Positions 17,666 through 26,503 of a DNA stretch of 64,000 nucleotides are shown piece after piece (positions within the stretch are counted from its first letter, which is position 1; each line of letters begins with the position of its first letter). The notes beneath the pieces are model-generated. The model made no database searches. It saw only the letters and a list, made by a program, of their open reading frames with translations, and had not been told where the DNA came from. Source of the DNA: an uncultured Tateyamaria sp. (GTDB lineage Bacteria > Pseudomonadota > Alphaproteobacteria > Rhodobacterales > Rhodobacteraceae). The position numbers were made by a program, and so were the translations under genes. The stretch lies in NCBI RefSeq assembly GCF_947503045.1, contig NZ_CANNCF010000001.1, forward strand, positions 248,001 through 312,000. Direction: 5' to 3'.

Positions 17666-18210
17666 AGCTGGCTGGTGAGCGTGCGCAGCACGTCCGAACT
17701 GCGCCGCGCGCGGGCCAGCATCCACCCGCCCTGGATCAGGACAAAGAGATGCTCGGCCTTGGCCTTTGCATGGTCTTCGGACAGGCCAAGGCGCCCGGCA
17801 TGGTCAAGCACTTCGGCGATCCACCCCTCGTAGATGTGGCTGGCATGGGCGCGCATGTCCGTGCTGTCTGGTCCCTCGAACAGGGTGGCGGCGATCGGGC
17901 AGGTGTCCCAACCGGTTTTGTCGAACAATTTGGCCAGCTTATAACACAGCGTGGTGGCCCCGGCCTCGAACGTCTTGGCCCCGTCAAAACTGGCCGCGAT
18001 AAGGCGCAGCATTTCATCCGAGGCCCATGTCGCTGCTGCAATGGCGAGGTCCGATTTCCCGTTCGGAAAGTGGTGATAAAGCGATCCCTTCGGGGCCTGC
18101 GCGTCCGCCAGTACATCCGCCAATCCAACCCCATGATAGCCGCGCGTGCGAAACAACGTGGCGGCAGAGTGGATCAGGCGGTCTTTGGTCGGGCGTGGGG
18201 TATCAGTCAT
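17662..18210 (-). CDS. TetR/AcrR family transcriptional regulator
   Basis: A 182-residue repressor-type protein. The N-terminal DNA-binding region reads LIHSAATLFRTRGYHGVGLA, then ADAQAPKGSLYHHFPNGKSD, as in TetR proteins of the LmrA/YxaF-like group. The C-terminal ligand domain has C-P at TCPIAATLFEG; a cysteine there could sense electrophiles, but that is speculation. It is divergent from the hydrolase at 18300, with two copies of a TAGACC-N4-GGTCTA palindrome in the gap, so autoregulation and control of the hydrolase are likely. Confidence 0.9.
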   Translation of the reverse strand: MTDTPRPTKDRLIHSAATLFRTRGYHGVGLADVLADAQAPKGSLYHHFPNGKSDLAIAAATWASDEMLRLIAASFDGAKTFEAGATTLCYKLAKLFDKTGWDTCPIAATLFEGPDSTDMRAHASHIYEGWIAEVLDHAGRLGLSEDHAKAKAEHLFVLIQGGWMLARARRSSDVLRTLTSQL

Positions 18211-18229
18211 ACTTGCATCTTGACAGGAG

Positions 18230-18271
18230 TAGACCGATTGGTCCAGCGTGCGGAATAGACCGATTGGTCTA
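18230..18271. promoter_or_regulatory. Twin TetR-type operators
   Basis: TAGACCGATTGGTCCA (18230-18245) and TAGACCGATTGGTCTA (18256-18271) are two copies of an inverted repeat TAGACC-N4-GGTCTA, 26 bases centre to centre. The second is perfect and the first has one mismatch. They lie between the divergent TetR gene and hydrolase gene. The half-site resembles those described for NemR-like TetR regulators. TTGACA at 18220-18225 may belong to a promoter. Confidence 0.75.
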
Positions 18272-18299
18272 GGGCGTGACAGAAACGCAGGAGCCGACG

Positions 18300-19169
18300 A
18301 TGTTTGACGACAATGCCATCCAGCACCCCGTTGCAGAGACTTCTCTGACGTTCAAAACACAGGATGGCGCAGAACTGGTTGGCCGTCTCTACCGTACTGA
18401 AACGCCCCCCGTAGCTGCGGTGGTTCTGAACAGCGCAACCGGCGTACCACAGCACTTTTATGCGCATTTCGCCCGCTGGCTGGTCGAAGAGTGTGGGATG
18501 GCGTGCCTCACCTATGACTATCGCGATGTCGGGCGGTCCTGGTCGGGGCCGTTGCGGGCCTCCACAGCCGATATGTCCGATTGGGGCATCCGCGATCAGG
18601 TCGCGGCCCGCCGCGCTATGGTCCGCACATTCCCGGATGCGCCATTGTGGGTCGTTGGCCACTCGCTGGGTACCATGCTGCTGCCCAATCAGCCCGAGAC
18701 AGACAACATCGCACGCGTGATCGGTATCGCGACTGGCATGGTGCATCACAGTGATCACCCGTGGCCCTATCGTGCCCTGGCGATGAATTTCTGGTTTCTT
18801 GTCGGTCCACTGGCGACCGCCTTGTGCGGATACCTGCCCGGCAGGCGGTTGAGGTTTGGCGAGGATTTGCCAAGCGGCGTGTTCTGGCAGTGGCGCAAAT
18901 GGTGCACATCGCGCGGCTTCAATACTGGCGATTTCGGACCGAAGCTGCCTCCGCCGAACTGGACCAGCCGTGCGCCCGTGCGCCTGCACGCCTTTATGGA
19001 CGATGATCTGATCCCGCCGCATTGCGTCGAGCGTTTGGCGCGGAACTATGGCGACGGGGCCGAGGTTGTGCGGATTGATCCAAAGGATCACGGGCTGGAT
19101 GCGGTCGGACACCTGAGCGCGTTTTCACGACGCAACAGCGCCCTGTGGCCGGTGTTGTTGGAAGTGTAG
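18300..19169 (+). CDS. Alpha/beta hydrolase, likely TetR-controlled
   Basis: A 289-residue hydrolase. After LTFKTQDGAELVGRLYRTE come TYDYRDVGRSWSG and the nucleophile elbow VVGHSLGTML (Ser about residue 121), with FMDDDLIPPHCVE and DPKDHGLDAVGH supplying the probable Asp and His. This fits the serine aminopeptidase/lysophospholipase-like (YheT-like) fold. AGGAG lies 6 bases before ATG 18300; the GTG at 18276 is less likely. The divergent TetR gene and twin operators suggest induction by its substrate or a related molecule, which is unknown. Confidence 0.85.
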   Translation: MFDDNAIQHPVAETSLTFKTQDGAELVGRLYRTETPPVAAVVLNSATGVPQHFYAHFARWLVEECGMACLTYDYRDVGRSWSGPLRASTADMSDWGIRDQVAARRAMVRTFPDAPLWVVGHSLGTMLLPNQPETDNIARVIGIATGMVHHSDHPWPYRALAMNFWFLVGPLATALCGYLPGRRLRFGEDLPSGVFWQWRKWCTSRGFNTGDFGPKLPPPNWTSRAPVRLHAFMDDDLIPPHCVERLARNYGDGAEVVRIDPKDHGLDAVGHLSAFSRRNSALWPVLLEV

Positions 19170-19244
19170 GTGGGTGTAGCCCTCTTGGCGCTTTCTTTGA
19201 ACACGCCTGCCGGGTTGCGCCAGAGCCTGTCGCTTTGGACTTGG

Positions 19245-19342
19245 GTGAGAGATTGACAACGACCCAAGCGGGGCTCGTTACGGCTGCTTCCTTCCGGATC
19301 TGACCGGGTTGGCGAGGCGCCTGCCCGCGCCAACCTCTCGAG
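19245..19342 (-). ncRNA. ffs: Signal recognition particle RNA (small, 4.5S type)
   Basis: On the - strand the highly conserved SRP domain IV core is present: GGTCAGATCCGGAAGGAAGC followed by AGCC. It is preceded by a GGTTGGC/GCCAACC hairpin, and terminal GAGAG (19335-19339) can pair with CTCTC (19247-19251) to close the molecule at about 95 bases. It binds Ffh to target membrane proteins. Ends are approximate. The gap 19170-19244 shows nothing else. Confidence 0.92.
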
Positions 19343-19383
19343 TCGTGATATAGGCGCGGTGCCCTTCGGGTGCAAGCATCTGT

Positions 19384-21183
19384 TCAGATCAGGACGCTGA
19401 GCTCAAGAAAGCCCTGATCGTTTCGCCCGATCTCCTGCGGATCAAATGCTGCGATCTCATTCAGATGCGCCATCGCATTGGGTGATGTTTCGATGACCAC
19501 CCGTTGATGCCGCGCGGGCGCAAAACGCCACACAGACGGACAAAGCTCCGGGTCCGGAGGGCCTTGCATCGCGGTTCTGTGCAGCGCCTCGGTCAGATCG
19601 TGATCGGTGCGCAGCACTTCGCGCGCGCCCGAAAGACCCGGAAAATTCCCGCCCCCCGCACCGCGATAGCTGGTCATGGCCACAAGAAAGGACGCGTCTG
19701 CATCGACCGGCTCGCCCTGATGCGTCAATGCCCGGACCCGCCGGGCGTGGCGATCGATGCGCTGTCCGGCCGGGTTGAAACCCGGCGGAGCAAATGGGTC
19801 AATTCGCGCCTCAAGCCCATGCAGCATGTCAAAATGAAAGGCGGGTGCGTCCGGATTGACCAGCCGCGGGCATCCTTGCAAGTCATCGGCGAAAAAGGTG
19901 GCGGACCGTTCCACCCAACACATCAGGTCTGCACCCGTCAGGACGACGGCCCAGATCGCGTTTGGAAACGGGGCCAACATCGCGATATGGCGCGCGCGCA
20001 CCGGTCCTGCGGGGACTTCGACATAGTTGCTGGGACCGCCAAGCCCGCCCATCGACATCGGCGCAACCGAAGCGAGCAGGGGGAGGTTGGCCAGATCTGT
20101 ACCTGCGACCTGGGCGGCAATGACTTGCGTCATCGCCTTTGCGATCAGGGCATCCGACGGGCCCGACTTGAGCATGCCGAAATAGGTGTGAAACCCGTTG
20201 GGGCAGTGCGTTAACGTGCGATCCAGCGCCGTCTTTGTTTGCGCAAGGGCGGGGGCCGCAAGGGCGGTGATGAGGGGCACAGGGTTGTCGTTGACTTGGG
20301 GAATGCGCAGCGTTGCGTCATGACCGGCGACATGCCAGCCGTTGTCGGTCCAGCCAAGGTGCAGGTCGATCTGCCCAAGGACCTCTGCAGCATGGCCGGG
20401 CATCACCACAGGTACGCCGTTCAATGCCTGAGGGCCGTCCGGCGCAGGCAGCCGCTGGTGCGTGTGGCCCAGCACCATGGCGTCGATCCCTTCGACCTGC
20501 TGGGCGAGGAATGCTCCGAAATTTTCACCATCATCTGTGTCCGGTAGGCCGACTCCGCTGTGACACAGCAGCACAATAACGTCCGCGCCCTGTGCCTGCA
20601 GCGATGCGACCGCGCGCTGCGCCGCCGCCGCTCCTGCCTCAAATTCAAGCACGCCCGCGAGATAGCGGTTGTTCCAGATCGCGGTACTTGGCGGCAGCAC
20701 CGACGTGATCCCCACCAAAAGGGTGCGCACTTCGGAATCTGAACGTGTGACTCTGCGCTGCAACAGGGCGGTTTGCGTCACACCAACCACACGGCCCGAG
20801 GAGATGTTCGCGCACAAGGTAGGTGCGTCTGTTTGGGCCACGCTGCGTTCCAGAAACGGGACGCCAAAATCGAAATCGTGGTTGCCCAGCCCGACGGCAT
20901 CGTAGGACAAGGCGTTCAAAACGTCCGGCCATGGATGGGCGAAGCCAGGGGGCTGGTTGGCGCAGATGGTGCCCACGGGTGTGCCCTGCAATGCATCGCC
21001 GTTGTCGAGCAACACGCAGGCCCCTTTGGCCGACATGCGTGCGGTCTGGATTGTGCCTGCCAGCAAATCCATGCCGCGTCCCGCGACCCGGTGGTCGTGC
21101 AAAACATCCCATCCGGTCAAATGCATATGTACGTCGCTTGTGGCGAGTATGCGCAAATCAGCAAAAGCACGAGGCGAACTCAT
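19384..21183 (-). CDS. Bifunctional 2',3'-cyclic-nucleotide phosphodiesterase/3'-nucleotidase-like
   Basis: A 599-residue metallophosphoesterase plus 5'-nucleotidase C-terminal protein (CpdB/UshA superfamily). Metal motifs: ILATSDVHMHL, DNGDALQGTP, GLGNHDFDFG, VLLCHSG and VLGHTHQRLP. The C-terminal domain ends with a substrate region containing TSYRGAGGGNFPG, which matches the CpdB subgroup rather than UshA. Start is uncertain: ATG 21183 or ATG 21201, neither with a good ribosome site. With either start I see no signal peptide, unusual for a family that normally acts in the periplasm. It is divergent from nudC. Confidence 0.85.
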   Translation of the reverse strand: MSSPRAFADLRILATSDVHMHLTGWDVLHDHRVAGRGMDLLAGTIQTARMSAKGACVLLDNGDALQGTPVGTICANQPPGFAHPWPDVLNALSYDAVGLGNHDFDFGVPFLERSVAQTDAPTLCANISSGRVVGVTQTALLQRRVTRSDSEVRTLLVGITSVLPPSTAIWNNRYLAGVLEFEAGAAAAQRAVASLQAQGADVIVLLCHSGVGLPDTDDGENFGAFLAQQVEGIDAMVLGHTHQRLPAPDGPQALNGVPVVMPGHAAEVLGQIDLHLGWTDNGWHVAGHDATLRIPQVNDNPVPLITALAAPALAQTKTALDRTLTHCPNGFHTYFGMLKSGPSDALIAKAMTQVIAAQVAGTDLANLPLLASVAPMSMGGLGGPSNYVEVPAGPVRARHIAMLAPFPNAIWAVVLTGADLMCWVERSATFFADDLQGCPRLVNPDAPAFHFDMLHGLEARIDPFAPPGFNPAGQRIDRHARRVRALTHQGEPVDADASFLVAMTSYRGAGGGNFPGLSGAREVLRTDHDLTEALHRTAMQGPPDPELCPSVWRFAPARHQRVVIETSPNAMAHLNEIAAFDPQEIGRNDQGFLELSVLI

Positions 21184-21331
21184 ACCTATAGTTGCCCCCA
21201 TAGGTAGAGCAAACGCAACCCTGTACGGTGCAGTAGGGTGCAATGTGGGTCGGAGGCCACCATTGCGTCCATGTCGCGCCCGTGCCACTCCTGCGCGTCT
21301 GAATGCCACGGATGTCACAGGGAAAAGGGCC

Positions 21332-22300
21332 ATGCGTCACGCCGAAACAGTCACCTTCGGAGGGTCCGCGCTGGATCGTGCGGGCGAGTTGCGCGCAGAT
21401 GCAGCAGCTTTGGCTGCGGCAGCCGCTGATCCTGCTGCCCGCACCATTCTGATGTGGCGGGGCAAGCCGCTGATCAATCGCGCCCGCCCTGCATCGCTGC
21501 TGCGTTTGCCGCTCGATCACCCAGCACTGGCCGAGGCCGACCCCGCGTCGATCTTTCTGGGTCGCGAAGATGGTGCCCCGCGTTTTGCCCATGATCTGTC
21601 GGGCTGGCAGCCCGAAGACCTTGATGCCAGCCAGCTTGGCGGCTTTCTGGACCCCAGCGAACAGCGCCACCCGGCCTTTGCGGCGGACGAGGTGTTTGTG
21701 GAACTCAGGCGCGTGATGACGTGGCTATCGCCTCGCGATGCAGAACTGGCAGCCACGGCCAAGGCGGTGTTCGGCTGGCATGACAGCCATCGGTTCTGTG
21801 CCAAATGCGGTGCGCCGTCAGAGATCAGCATGGGCGGCTGGCAGCGCACCTGCCCGGCCTGCCACGCGCATCACTTTCCGCGCACGGACCCGGTGGTGAT
21901 CATGTTGATCACCCATGGCAATGCGGTGCTAATGGGCCGCTCTCCGGGTTGGCCGGAGGGGATGTATTCGCTGCTGGCCGGTTTCGTGGAACCGGGCGAG
22001 ACGCTGGAGGCGGCAGTGCGGCGCGAAGTCTTTGAAGAGGCGGGAGTGCGGGTTGGCGCGGTTGACTACCTCTCGAGCCAGCCATGGCCTTTTCCCGCTT
22101 CGCTGATGTTTGGCTGTCAGGGCGAAGCAACCAGCCACGAGATCACCATTGATCCGGCGGAAATCGAGGCGGCCATGTGGGTCAGCCGCGAAGAGATGAT
22201 GACCGTGTTCGCAGGCGATCACCCGGCCATCCTGCCTGCACGCAAGGGTGCAATCGCGCACTTTTTGATTGAAAACTGGCTTGCGGACACATTGGATTAA
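21332..22300 (+). CDS. nudC: NAD(+) diphosphatase NudC
   Basis: A 322-residue Nudix hydrolase that cleaves NADH/NAD+ to NMN and AMP and can remove NAD caps from RNA. The variable N-terminal domain is followed by a zinc ribbon (CAKCGAPSE... CPACHAHHFPRTDPVV) and the Nudix box GFVEPGETLEAAVRREVFEE-AG, then SSQPWPFPASLM, the SQPWPFPxS signature of NudC. ATG 21332 follows GGGAAAAGGG. It is divergent from the nucleotidase, which also handles nucleotides. Confidence 0.96.
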   Translation: MRHAETVTFGGSALDRAGELRADAAALAAAAADPAARTILMWRGKPLINRARPASLLRLPLDHPALAEADPASIFLGREDGAPRFAHDLSGWQPEDLDASQLGGFLDPSEQRHPAFAADEVFVELRRVMTWLSPRDAELAATAKAVFGWHDSHRFCAKCGAPSEISMGGWQRTCPACHAHHFPRTDPVVIMLITHGNAVLMGRSPGWPEGMYSLLAGFVEPGETLEAAVRREVFEEAGVRVGAVDYLSSQPWPFPASLMFGCQGEATSHEITIDPAEIEAAMWVSREEMMTVFAGDHPAILPARKGAIAHFLIENWLADTLD

Positions 22301-22339
22301 TCCGAAACTGCGTTCCACAAAAGCAAACAGGCACCCTTC

Positions 22340-22807
22340 ATGAAATTCTCGGCAAGAGAAGACATTTCCGGCCCGATCGAACAGGTGTTTGACGCCTTGT
22401 GCGATTTTGAAGCGTTCGAGCGGCTGGCGATGCGCCGTGGCGCCGAATTGCAGCGGGTCGATTCGATTGCGCAGCCCGGTGTTGGCATGCAGTGGCGGGT
22501 GAAATACCGCATGCGCGGGCGCAAACGGGAATTCGATCTGGCGCTGATCGAGTTCGACCGGCCCAACCAGATGGTGTTTGACGCTAAGTCCTCGGGCATC
22601 GAGGCGAAGTTCTCCGTTGATCTGCTGGCCCTGTCCCGTAGCCGCACGCGGATGGCGGTTGCGCTGGACATGACGCCGCTGAACCTGTCCGCCCGTCTGC
22701 TGATTCAGTCGTTGAAACTGGCCAAGTCGAACCTCTCCAAGCGGTTCAAGGATCGGGTGGCCGATTATTGCAAAGGCCTGGGCGAGCGGTTGCAGCGCAC
22801 GGCCTGA
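22340..22807 (+). CDS. SRPBCC family protein
   Basis: A 155-residue protein with a START-like helix-grip fold: MKFSAREDISGPIEQVFDAL at the N-terminus, WRVKYRMRGRKREFDLALIE in the middle strands, and a long C-terminal helix (LKLAKSNLSKRFKDRVADY). Members bind hydrophobic ligands or act as cyclases; no catalytic residues are apparent. It follows nudC by 39 bases and may be co-transcribed. Confidence 0.8.
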   Translation: MKFSAREDISGPIEQVFDALCDFEAFERLAMRRGAELQRVDSIAQPGVGMQWRVKYRMRGRKREFDLALIEFDRPNQMVFDAKSSGIEAKFSVDLLALSRSRTRMAVALDMTPLNLSARLLIQSLKLAKSNLSKRFKDRVADYCKGLGERLQRTA

Positions 22808-22831
22808 CGCTCTGGCCACCGGGCGGCTCTG

Positions 22832-22871
22832 TTTGACCCTGTCGGGTCAAAGGCGCCCGCCCGCCGACCCT
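22832..22871. terminator. Bidirectional terminator-like repeat, copy 1
   Basis: TTTGACCC and GGGTCAAA pair around TGTC, giving T-rich and A-rich ends so it can terminate on both strands. The tail GGCGCCCGCCCGCCGACCCT follows. It lies between the convergent SRPBCC and pheA genes. Similar hairpin-plus-tail units occur at 38157-38205 and 59600-59643. Confidence 0.7.
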
Positions 22872-22874
22872 GGA

Positions 22875-23705
22875 TCAGTCCCGTTTGGCCGCCGCCGGGT
22901 ACACGCCCAGAATATCCAGCCTGTTGGTGAAAAAGGACAACTCGTCCAGCGCGCGCGCCAGTGCCGGGTCGTCCGGGTGCCCTTCGACGTCCGCATAGAA
23001 TTGCGTGGCGGTAAAGGCGCCGCCGACCATGTAGCTTTCCAGCTTGGTCATGTTGACCCCGTTGGTGGCAAAGCCGCCCATCGCTTTATAAAGCGCGGCT
23101 GGAATGTTGCGCACCTCAAAGACAAAGGTGGTGATCATCGTCTCGCCGCGCCGGGACGTGTCGTCCTTGGGCGACATCAGCAAAAAGCGGGTCGTGTTGT
23201 GCCCCTGATCTTCGATGTCACGGGCCAGAATATCGAGCCCGTGGATATCTGCGGCCACGGCCGAAGCCAGCGCACCGACACCCATTTCGCCCACCTGTGC
23301 GATGGCGGCGGCCGCCCCGGCACTGTCAGCTGCCGCTTCGGAGGTGATCCCATGCGTATCCAGAAAGGCGCGGGCCTGCGGGATCAGCACAAGATGGGCG
23401 CGCACGTGTTTGATGTCACTCAAGGACTGGCCCGGCATCGCCATCAGCGCAATGCGCACCCGGATAAAGGCCTCGTCGACAATATGCATACCGCTTTCGG
23501 GCAGTAGGCGGTGGATGTCGGCCACCCGCCCGTAGGTGGTGTTTTCGACCGGCAACATGGCCATGTCCGCCCGGCCCTCGCGCACGGTCGCAAAGGCGTC
23601 TTCGAAGGTGGTGCAGGGCACCGGAATGGCATCCGGACGGGCCTTGACCACGGCCTCGTGGCTGTAGGCTCCCAATTCTCCCTGGAACGCAATTCGGTCT
23701 GCCAT
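22875..23705 (-). CDS. pheA: Prephenate dehydratase
   Basis: A 276-residue enzyme converting prephenate to phenylpyruvate for phenylalanine synthesis. It begins RIAFQGELGAYSHEA; then VENTTYGRVADIHRLL, and the catalytic motif NTTRFLLMS near residue 168. The C-terminal ACT domain (FVFEVRNIPAALYKAMGGFA, then LESYMVGGAFTATQFY) binds phenylalanine for feedback. No chorismate mutase domain is fused. ATG 23705 has AAGGA upstream. It is divergent from the cytochrome gene. Confidence 0.95.
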   Translation of the reverse strand: MADRIAFQGELGAYSHEAVVKARPDAIPVPCTTFEDAFATVREGRADMAMLPVENTTYGRVADIHRLLPESGMHIVDEAFIRVRIALMAMPGQSLSDIKHVRAHLVLIPQARAFLDTHGITSEAAADSAGAAAAIAQVGEMGVGALASAVAADIHGLDILARDIEDQGHNTTRFLLMSPKDDTSRRGETMITTFVFEVRNIPAALYKAMGGFATNGVNMTKLESYMVGGAFTATQFYADVEGHPDDPALARALDELSFFTNRLDILGVYPAAAKRD

Positions 23706-23774
23706 AGTCTGGTCCTTGTAAGCAGCCCGGCATATTGCGCAGCGCAGGCAGGGCGATTGGTCGCGCTATCTATA

Positions 23775-23791
23775 CCTTGCCAGTGGCAAGG
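23775..23791. promoter_or_regulatory. Perfect inverted repeat between pheA and cytochrome c_y
   Basis: CCTTGCC and GGCAAGG flank AGT, in the 140-base divergent gap. It could be an operator or the leader hairpin of the cytochrome mRNA; there is no T-tract, so it is not a terminator. Confidence 0.4.
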
Positions 23792-23845
23792 GGAAGCCGT
23801 AGATACCCGCGGACAGCAACTGGCGACACGAGGCAACGATTCCAA

Positions 23846-24352
23846 ATGTTCGACACGATGACCTTCACCAAGATCGCGAGCAGCCTGTGCGGCGCTCTGC
23901 TTATTTTACTGTTGGGCAAATGGGCCGCTGAAGAGCTTTATCATGCAGGCGGGCATGGTGATCAGTCCTATGTGATCGACACCGGTGCCGACGAGGCAGA
24001 AGAAGAAGTGGTCGAAGTGCCCTTTGCCGAAGTATTGGCCGCTGCCGACATTGGTGACGGCGCCAAAGTGTTCCGCAAGTGCAGCGCCTGCCACAAGGTC
24101 GAACAGGGTGCGAACGCCACCGGTCCCTATCTTTATGGTGTCGTCGGTCGCGACGTGGACGCGGCATCCGGCTTTACCTCTTACTCCGGCGCGCTGGAGC
24201 AGGTCGTAGAGGTGTGGACGCCCGAAGCGCTGAATGATTTCCTTGAGAACCCCAAAGGCTACGCGCCCGGCACCTCCATGGGCTTTAACGGCCTGCCAAA
24301 GGTCGAAGACCGCGCTGACGTCATTGCCTATCTCGATAGCCTCGACGACTAG
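23846..24352 (+). CDS. cycM: Membrane-anchored cytochrome c (c_y/CycM type)
   Basis: A 168-residue periplasmic electron carrier tethered by an uncleaved N-terminal helix (MFDTMTFTKIASSLCGALLI, then LLLGKWAAEEL), an acidic linker (DEAEEEVVEV) and a class I cytochrome domain. The haem site is C79-S-A-C82-H83 and the likely axial Met is 145 in GTSMGF. The MFDTM start and architecture match Rhodobacter cytochrome c_y and Paracoccus CycM, which carry electrons from the bc1 complex to terminal oxidases. The ATG at 23846 has a weak ribosome site; MTF at 23858 is an alternative. A strong terminator follows. Confidence 0.93.
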   Translation: MFDTMTFTKIASSLCGALLILLLGKWAAEELYHAGGHGDQSYVIDTGADEAEEEVVEVPFAEVLAAADIGDGAKVFRKCSACHKVEQGANATGPYLYGVVGRDVDAASGFTSYSGALEQVVEVWTPEALNDFLENPKGYAPGTSMGFNGLPKVEDRADVIAYLDSLDD

Positions 24353-24380
24353 GTCCAAAGGTCACTCCAGACAAGAAACA

Positions 24381-24409
24381 GCCGTTCGCACCCCGCGAGC
24401 GGCTTTTTT
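24381..24409 (+). terminator. Intrinsic terminator of cytochrome c_y
   Basis: GCCGTTCGC and GCGAGCGGC pair around ACCCC and are followed by six T residues, 28 bases after the stop codon. Confidence 0.88.
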
Positions 24410-24546
24410 CTTGCCGGTTTGGGCGTCCGATCACGCACAAGCGCGCCACATCACATATTCTCAAGTTGCATATTGGCAGCGGGCATCATTAGCTTATGTC
24501 ACCAAAGACAAGACGGCCCAGAATGCCACGAGACGGAGGATCATCC

Positions 24547-26499
24547 ATGCACAAGACCCGGGATCAGCACCATGCACAGGCCCGCGTGACCACGGCACGT
24601 GAACGACACACGCGATGGGGGGCCTTGGGTGTTCTGGGGTTGATTGCCACATTTGCGCTGGCCAGCCTTGTCCGTGCCGACGGGCATGAGAATATCATCG
24701 AGTCGCACGGCTTTTCCTTCTACGGGGATCTGAAATATGCAGAGGATTATCCGCATTTTGAGTATGTGAACCCGGATGCACCCAAAGGGGGCGAAATCTC
24801 GCTGGGGACGGTTGGGACGTTTGATTCCCTCAACCCCTATTCCCGCAAAGGGCGTGGTGCGGCGCTGTCGACGGTCATGTACGAAAGTCTGCTCGGTGAG
24901 GGTGTAAATGGTGCGCCAGCCCCTGCGGATGTCTATGGTGAATATTACGGCCTGCTGGCTGAGCGTCTCGAATATGACGAGGGCAAGAACTGGGTCATCT
25001 TCCACATGCGCCCCGAAGCCCGGTTTTCCGATGGCACCCCGGTCACAGCCCATGACATCGAATTCAGCCATAACCTGCTGCTGGATCAGGGCCTGAAATC
25101 CTATGGCGATGCGGTGCGCAAACGCATTCCCAAGGTCGAAGTGCTAAGCGATCACAGCATCAAGTTCTACTTTACCCCCGGCATCTCGCGCCGCTCGCTG
25201 ATTGATCAGGTTGGCTTTGTCCCGGCATGGTCCAAGAAGTGGTACGAGGAATCCGGCGCGCGGCTGGACGAAAGCCGCCTGACGACCTCGCCCGGTTCCG
25301 GCCCATACATGCTGGACAGCTTCGATGTGAATCGCCGCATCATCTACAAGCGCAACCCCGACTACTGGGGCAACGATTTGCCGCTCAATGTGGGGCGCAA
25401 CAATTTCGACACCATCCGCATCGAGTATTTCGGTGACGCCGAAGCAGCCTTCCAGGGCTTCTTGGCGGGTGAATTCACCTATCGGACGGAAAACGACTCC
25501 AAAAAATGGGCCACCGGGTACACGGCACCCAAAGTCGAAAGCGGCGCGATTTCAAAGCGCGAATTGCATGATGGCACACCTGCCACACCGTCGGGGATCG
25601 TGTTCAACCTGAACCGACCGGTGTTCGCCGACAAACGCGTGCGCGAAGCAGTGTCGCTGGCCTATAATTTCGAGTGGACCAACGCATCCTTGCAATACGG
25701 CCTGTTCAAACAGCGCACATCCTTCAGTCAGGACACGCCCGTGATGGCCAAGGGCGTGCCCGAAGGGGCCGAGCTTGCGTTCCTGCAGAACCTTGGCGAC
25801 GTCGTCCCGGCGGGTATGCTGACCGAGGAGGCACGTTTGCCACATACCTCGAACGAGGCCCGCCTGTTTGACCGGCGCAACGCGCGCAAGGCGATGGCAT
25901 TGTTGGACGAGGCAGGCTGGGCGGTTGGCGATGACGGTATTCGTCGCAATGCCGAAGGCACGCCGCTCAAGATAAACTTCCTGTTCAACTCCTCCTCTCC
26001 GGACACGCTGTCTGGCGCGATGGAAAACTTCGTCTCCAACGTCCAAAAGCTGGGGATCGACATCACCTTGGAAAAGGTCGACCCCTCGCAATACACCTCA
26101 CGTGAGCGGGACCGGGACTATGATCTGGTCTATGACAGCTACCCGGCGATCCTGGGTGTCGGCACAGGTTTCCGCCAGTTCTTTGGGTCCGAAGCGTCTG
26201 AGTTCTCGCTGTTCAACCCCGCAGGTTTGGCCAGCCCGATGGTCGATGCGATCATCGACGCCGCCCTTCAGGCTGAAACGCGCGAAGAGGAAACCACGGC
26301 CGTCATGGCGCTGGATCGTGCCTTGCGCCACGAACTGATCATGATCCCCCTTTGGTACAAGCCCAACCACTGGGTCGCCTTTTACGACATGTACGAATTC
26401 CCGGATGTCCTGCCAGCCTATGCGCTGGGGCAGCTGGATTTCTGGTGGTACAACGAGGAAAAGGCCGCCGCTCTGAAAGCCTCTGGCGCGCTAAGGTAG
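24547..26499 (+). CDS. yejA: Peptide ABC transporter substrate-binding protein (YejA-like)
   Basis: A 650-residue periplasmic binding protein of family 5. N-terminal export signal with hydrophobic core [20 protein letters not shown], then [40 protein letters not shown] and [20 protein letters not shown], all typical of YejA. ATG 24547 is chosen because ACGGAGGA lies 6 bases upstream; the GTG/ATG region before it gives a longer polar leader. First gene of a tight yejABEF operon. Yej systems import peptides, in enterobacteria including the antibiotic microcin C; the ligand here is not known. Confidence 0.93.
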   Translation: MHKTRDQHHAQARVTTARERHTRWGALGVLGLIATFALASLVRADGHENIIESHGFSFYGDLKYAEDYPHFEYVNPDAPKGGEISLGTVGTFDSLNPYSRKGRGAALSTVMYESLLGEGVNGAPAPADVYGEYYGLLAERLEYDEGKNWVIFHMRPEARFSDGTPVTAHDIEFSHNLLLDQGLKSYGDAVRKRIPKVEVLSDHSIKFYFTPGISRRSLIDQVGFVPAWSKKWYEESGARLDESRLTTSPGSGPYMLDSFDVNRRIIYKRNPDYWGNDLPLNVGRNNFDTIRIEYFGDAEAAFQGFLAGEFTYRTENDSKKWATGYTAPKVESGAISKRELHDGTPATPSGIVFNLNRPVFADKRVREAVSLAYNFEWTNASLQYGLFKQRTSFSQDTPVMAKGVPEGAELAFLQNLGDVVPAGMLTEEARLPHTSNEARLFDRRNARKAMALLDEAGWAVGDDGIRRNAEGTPLKINFLFNSSSPDTLSGAMENFVSNVQKLGIDITLEKVDPSQYTSRERDRDYDLVYDSYPAILGVGTGFRQFFGSEASEFSLFNPAGLASPMVDAIIDAALQAETREEETTAVMALDRALRHELIMIPLWYKPNHWVAFYDMYEFPDVLPAYALGQLDFWWYNEEKAAALKASGALR

Positions 26500-26503
26500 A
26501 TCC

